Source: Chitinophaga sancti
GTDB taxonomy: Bacteria; Bacteroidota; Bacteroidia; Chitinophagales; Chitinophagaceae
Direction of reading: 5' to 3'
DNA: 64,000 nucleotides
NCBI RefSeq assembly: GCF_034424315.1
Contig: NZ_CP139972.1
Location: forward strand, 6,704,501-6,768,500
Shown: positions 61,107 through 64,000 of the stretch, in pieces
Position numbering within the stretch: position 1 is the first letter of the stretch
Layout: every line of letters starts with the position of its first letter
Translations under genes and position numbers: made by a program
Notes under the pieces: generated by a model
The model's database searches: none
Told to the model about the DNA's origin: nothing
The model's input: only the letters and a program-made list of their open reading frames with translations

Positions 61107-64000
61107 ATGAAACAATCTATACTGTTGCTTTTTTGTCTGCTGAGCGTTGTTTTTCTGCAAGCGCAGGACAAGGCCACCGTCAACGGCCAGGTCAGGGATG
61201 GTGTGACCAATGAGCCATTGGTGGGGGTAAGTATCATGGCGGGTAGTCCGCTGAAAGCAGTGGGGATCACCAATGCCAGTGGTCAGTTCTCTGTCAGTGT
61301 ATTACCCGGTTCACCACTTGTATTTCGTTATATAGGTTATTCTGATTACCGCGTTACGCTGAAGGATAAAAGGGAACTGGTGATCCGCCTGTCAGTAACA
61401 GAAAATAAACTGAATGAAACCGTGATCATCGGTTATCAGAAAAAGACCCGTGAAATTACGACCGGTTCTGCAACGATAGTAGGTGGAAAGGAAATACAGG
61501 ACGTGCCGGTTTCCAATGTAGAACAACTCTTACAAGGGCGTGTAGCAGGTCTGAATATTCAGAACAATACCGGTGCGCCCGGCGCCCGTGGTATGATCCA
61601 GATCAGGGGCCTGTCTAATATCACGGTAACGGGTAGTGGTAACGATGCCTTCCTGTCACCTACCTCACCTTTGTACGTGATCGATGGTGTACCTATTGAT
61701 GCAGATGCCAACTTCGAATATGGGTACCAGTCAGCCGGTCCGGGTGTAAGCCCTATGTCGCTCATTCCACCTGAAGATATCGAAAGCCTGGAGATCCTGA
61801 AAGATGCGCAGGCGACCGCACTTTATGGCTCCCGTGGTGCTTATGGGGTGATCCTGCTCACCACCCGCAGGGGTAGTTCGCCCATACCACTGGTAAGATA
61901 TACCGGCAACTTCTTTGTGAACACACCTCCGGGGTTGCGCAAAACGATTGGCGGTGCAGCAGAGAGAAGACTACGCCTGCAGCAGATCTACGGTAGCGGG
62001 AATATCAATGATATTTACAACATCACTACTACCCATTTCCTGGCAGATAGTCTCAATCCTTACTATAACAATTCTACCAACTGGCAGGATGTATTTTACC
62101 AGGCTACTTACAACCAGACACACAATATCAACATCAGTGGGGGTGATCCAAAATTCAACTACAAAGTGGACCTGGGCTATTACCATGAAAATGGTGTGAT
62201 CCGCAATACCGGCTTTGACCGTTATTCAGTGAATACAAATATGCTGTATCAGCCGAACCCGAAGTTCAGGGTATTCACCACCTTATCCACACAGGTCGGT
62301 AAAAGGAACAAAGGAGATGGAAATGGATTGACGCAAAGTGGCGTGGCCACAAATGCTGCTGCCTCCTCGCTCTTACCGGGGCCTTCCTTCTACCAGAGTA
62401 CGGCTGGGGTATTATCTTCACTGGATACGAAAAATGATAACAAGACTGCCAATGTGAGAGCAAGTCTGGATTTGAGTTATCAGTTGTTGAAAGGGCTGAG
62501 CCTGGGCTCCAGTGTGAGTTATGAATATGCAAGTAATACGGAAGACAGGTTCATCCCTGCTGCCGCACATGGCGACTTCTCGCAGGTATATGCATACGAC
62601 GACCGTAAGTATACCTTGTATAACAGGAATACCCTGTCCTACTTTGCGACTATCAAGGACAAGCATAATTTCTTCATTTCAGCCTTCAACGAAATTTACA
62701 GTAAAGGATTCCAGGCACAGGTAATACAACAGGAAAAAACACCGAACGACCAATACCAGGGGCCACTGGGATATGATGGCTATGCCTCATTGGGTGGAGG
62801 TTTGCTGGACAATTACAGCAAACAACACATTGCCAGTTTTGCAGGTACCTTCTCCTACAACTATAAGCAGAAGTATGTAATGGATCTCAGTTACCGGATG
62901 GATGGTACATCCAGCAGCGGTTTTGAAGATCCTTATTCAAAGAATCCCGCTATTGGTGTAAGATGGAACTTTAACAAAGAGAATGCCCTGAGTGAACTGA
63001 AATGGCTTAGCTATGGTTCACTGAGAGGTAGCTGGGGCCAGAACATAGTACCATCCGGCGATATCTTTGCCATCTACGGTACCTTCGATCCCCGCGGCAC
63101 CTACAATGCGAATCAGCGCCTGGGGATCAACTATTCCCTCCTGCCCAATACCACTTTACAACCTACATCGACTACGCAATACAACGTAGGTTTTGAAGCG
63201 GGCTTCTTTGACAGCCGGCTGGAAGTGATCTTTGATGCCTATTACAAATCGGTGAAGAACCTGTTAAGAACAAAGAACCTGTCTAACATCACGGGTTTTG
63301 ATCAGATCACTACCAATGAAACGTCACTCATCGACTACGGTTACGAGCTGACCCTGACTTTCCGGCCATTACCACGTACCAGTAAGGTACAATGGACGAT
63401 CTCAGTAAATGCGGCGCTCAATAAAGACATCCTTACGCACCTGCCCAATGGTGCCAGGCAGCTCATTGAGTATGATTATGCAAACAGTCAGCATACCTTG
63501 TTCCGCGTAGGCAGGAACAGTCTCACGAATTACCTGCTTAAGACGGAAGGGGTGTATGCCTCAGATGCAGATGTGCCTGTGGATCCGGCTACCGGTCAGC
63601 GTTACCGCACATCAGATGGTACCTACTTCAAGGCAGGGGATCCTATCTTCAAAGACGTGGACCATAACTACATACTGGACAATAATGACTATGTACCTGC
63701 CGGAAATTCACAACCGCTGATCACAGGTGGTCTGCAATCTTACGTCAACTACAAGAGCTGGTCACTGAACCTGAATACTTCTTATACCCTGATCCGCAAG
63801 ATCCTGAACAATGCATTTGCAGAAAGAATGCAATACCTGGGTGATCCTTACAATCCTAAAACAGTCGTAGACGTGGGCAGTGTGGATTACTGGACGGCGA
63901 ATCATACAAATGCGAAGTATCCGAATCCTTTTGATTATACCCGTTACTCTTCAATACGGCCTTACAGGTACGATCAAACGCTGATAGAGGAAGATGGTTC
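61107..64000 (+). CDS. SusC-like TonB-dependent receptor, truncated at the window end
   Basis: ATG 61107 opens a frame without stop to 64000 (about 964 residues). A signal peptide (SILLLFCLLSVVFLQAQ) is followed by the carboxypeptidase-like domain (VNGQVRDGVTNEPLVGVSIM), the plug (VSNVEQLLQGRVAGLNIQNN, LEILKDAQATALYGSRGAYG) and much of the barrel. It starts 12 nt after the previous gene and is thus a second full SusC in the same operon. Its SusD partner is probably just outside the window. Confidence 0.93.
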   Translation, partial: MKQSILLLFCLLSVVFLQAQDKATVNGQVRDGVTNEPLVGVSIMAGSPLKAVGITNASGQFSVSVLPGSPLVFRYIGYSDYRVTLKDKRELVIRLSVTENKLNETVIIGYQKKTREITTGSATIVGGKEIQDVPVSNVEQLLQGRVAGLNIQNNTGAPGARGMIQIRGLSNITVTGSGNDAFLSPTSPLYVIDGVPIDADANFEYGYQSAGPGVSPMSLIPPEDIESLEILKDAQATALYGSRGAYGVILLTTRRGSSPIPLVRYTGNFFVNTPPGLRKTIGGAAERRLRLQQIYGSGNINDIYNITTTHFLADSLNPYYNNSTNWQDVFYQATYNQTHNINISGGDPKFNYKVDLGYYHENGVIRNTGFDRYSVNTNMLYQPNPKFRVFTTLSTQVGKRNKGDGNGLTQSGVATNAAASSLLPGPSFYQSTAGVLSSLDTKNDNKTANVRASLDLSYQLLKGLSLGSSVSYEYASNTEDRFIPAAAHGDFSQVYAYDDRKYTLYNRNTLSYFATIKDKHNFFISAFNEIYSKGFQAQVIQQEKTPNDQYQGPLGYDGYASLGGGLLDNYSKQHIASFAGTFSYNYKQKYVMDLSYRMDGTSSSGFEDPYSKNPAIGVRWNFNKENALSELKWLSYGSLRGSWGQNIVPSGDIFAIYGTFDPRGTYNANQRLGINYSLLPNTTLQPTSTTQYNVGFEAGFFDSRLEVIFDAYYKSVKNLLRTKNLSNITGFDQITTNETSLIDYGYELTLTFRPLPRTSKVQWTISVNAALNKDILTHLPNGARQLIEYDYANSQHTLFRVGRNSLTNYLLKTEGVYASDADVPVDPATGQRYRTSDGTYFKAGDPIFKDVDHNYILDNNDYVPAGNSQPLITGGLQSYVNYKSWSLNLNTSYTLIRKILNNAFAERMQYLGDPYNPKTVVDVGSVDYWTANHTNAKYPNPFDYTRYSSIRPYRYDQTLIEEDG

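Overview
The window is a Bacteroidota chromosome segment, probably from a Chitinophaga-like member of the Chitinophagaceae. The evidence is two SusC/SusD-type TonB-dependent receptor genes with a SusD lipoprotein, FAS1/CBM6 surface lipoproteins, a GH78 rhamnosidase, TAnnTTTG-type promoter elements and near absence of Shine-Dalgarno sites. It has two parts that differ visibly in base composition. Positions 1 to about 34,450 are very AT-rich and form a prophage whose left end lies outside the window. Positions about 34,450 to 64,000 are richer in GC and are ordinary host chromosome.

Prophage. On the left are small unknown genes (63-1424), a 1.4 kb gene-poor AT-rich stretch (1425-2840), and a 626-residue replication-type protein. 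That protein seems to join a winged-helix N-terminus to a palm domain with motifs like family-A polymerases and T7 RNA polymerase. Next come small early genes, including a PD-(D/E)XK nuclease, then the terminase pair (6692-8459). Virion genes run rightward in an unusual order: chaperone-like gene, tail proteins, LamG and GH16 tail-fibre genes, tail hub, tape measure, XkdF-like protease, scaffold, major capsid, tail-tube candidate, portal with a MuF-like end, connector, holin. A DUF4160/XRE pair, a secreted TonB-C protein and a tyrosine integrase follow. The integrase faces a tRNA-Gln(CTG) gene, the likely attachment site. Accessory genes interrupt the virion block: two paralogous minus-strand genes (12625-13121) and a gene pair with a membrane-anchored coiled-coil protein (17018-17963).

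Signs of decay or special regulation. A complete IS66 element (9476-12170) with an exact 8-bp target duplication splits a virion gene. Four other genes are broken at homopolymers (T7, A7, T9, C8) although coding continues in another frame. Three of the four breaks carry canonical -1 slippery heptamers. A TATTTAAA-based element lies 15-31 nt before at least eleven prophage start codons, often followed by an ATGAATG double start. No endolysin was recognised.

Host chromosome. After the tRNA come an S8 serine peptidase, a small membrane protein, a TetR-controlled RND efflux operon (tetR, adaptor, pump, outer-membrane lipoprotein), and a divergent AraC regulator with an EmrAB/TolC-type export operon. 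Then follow a GH78 alpha-L-rhamnosidase, a multi-membrane-span GT-C-like protein and a helical-repeat protein. A polysaccharide-uptake operon begins at 54144, behind a perfect 16-bp LacI-type palindrome: SusC-like receptor, SusD, a FAS1-CBM6-CBM6 lipoprotein, a second lipoprotein, and a second SusC-like receptor that runs off the window end.
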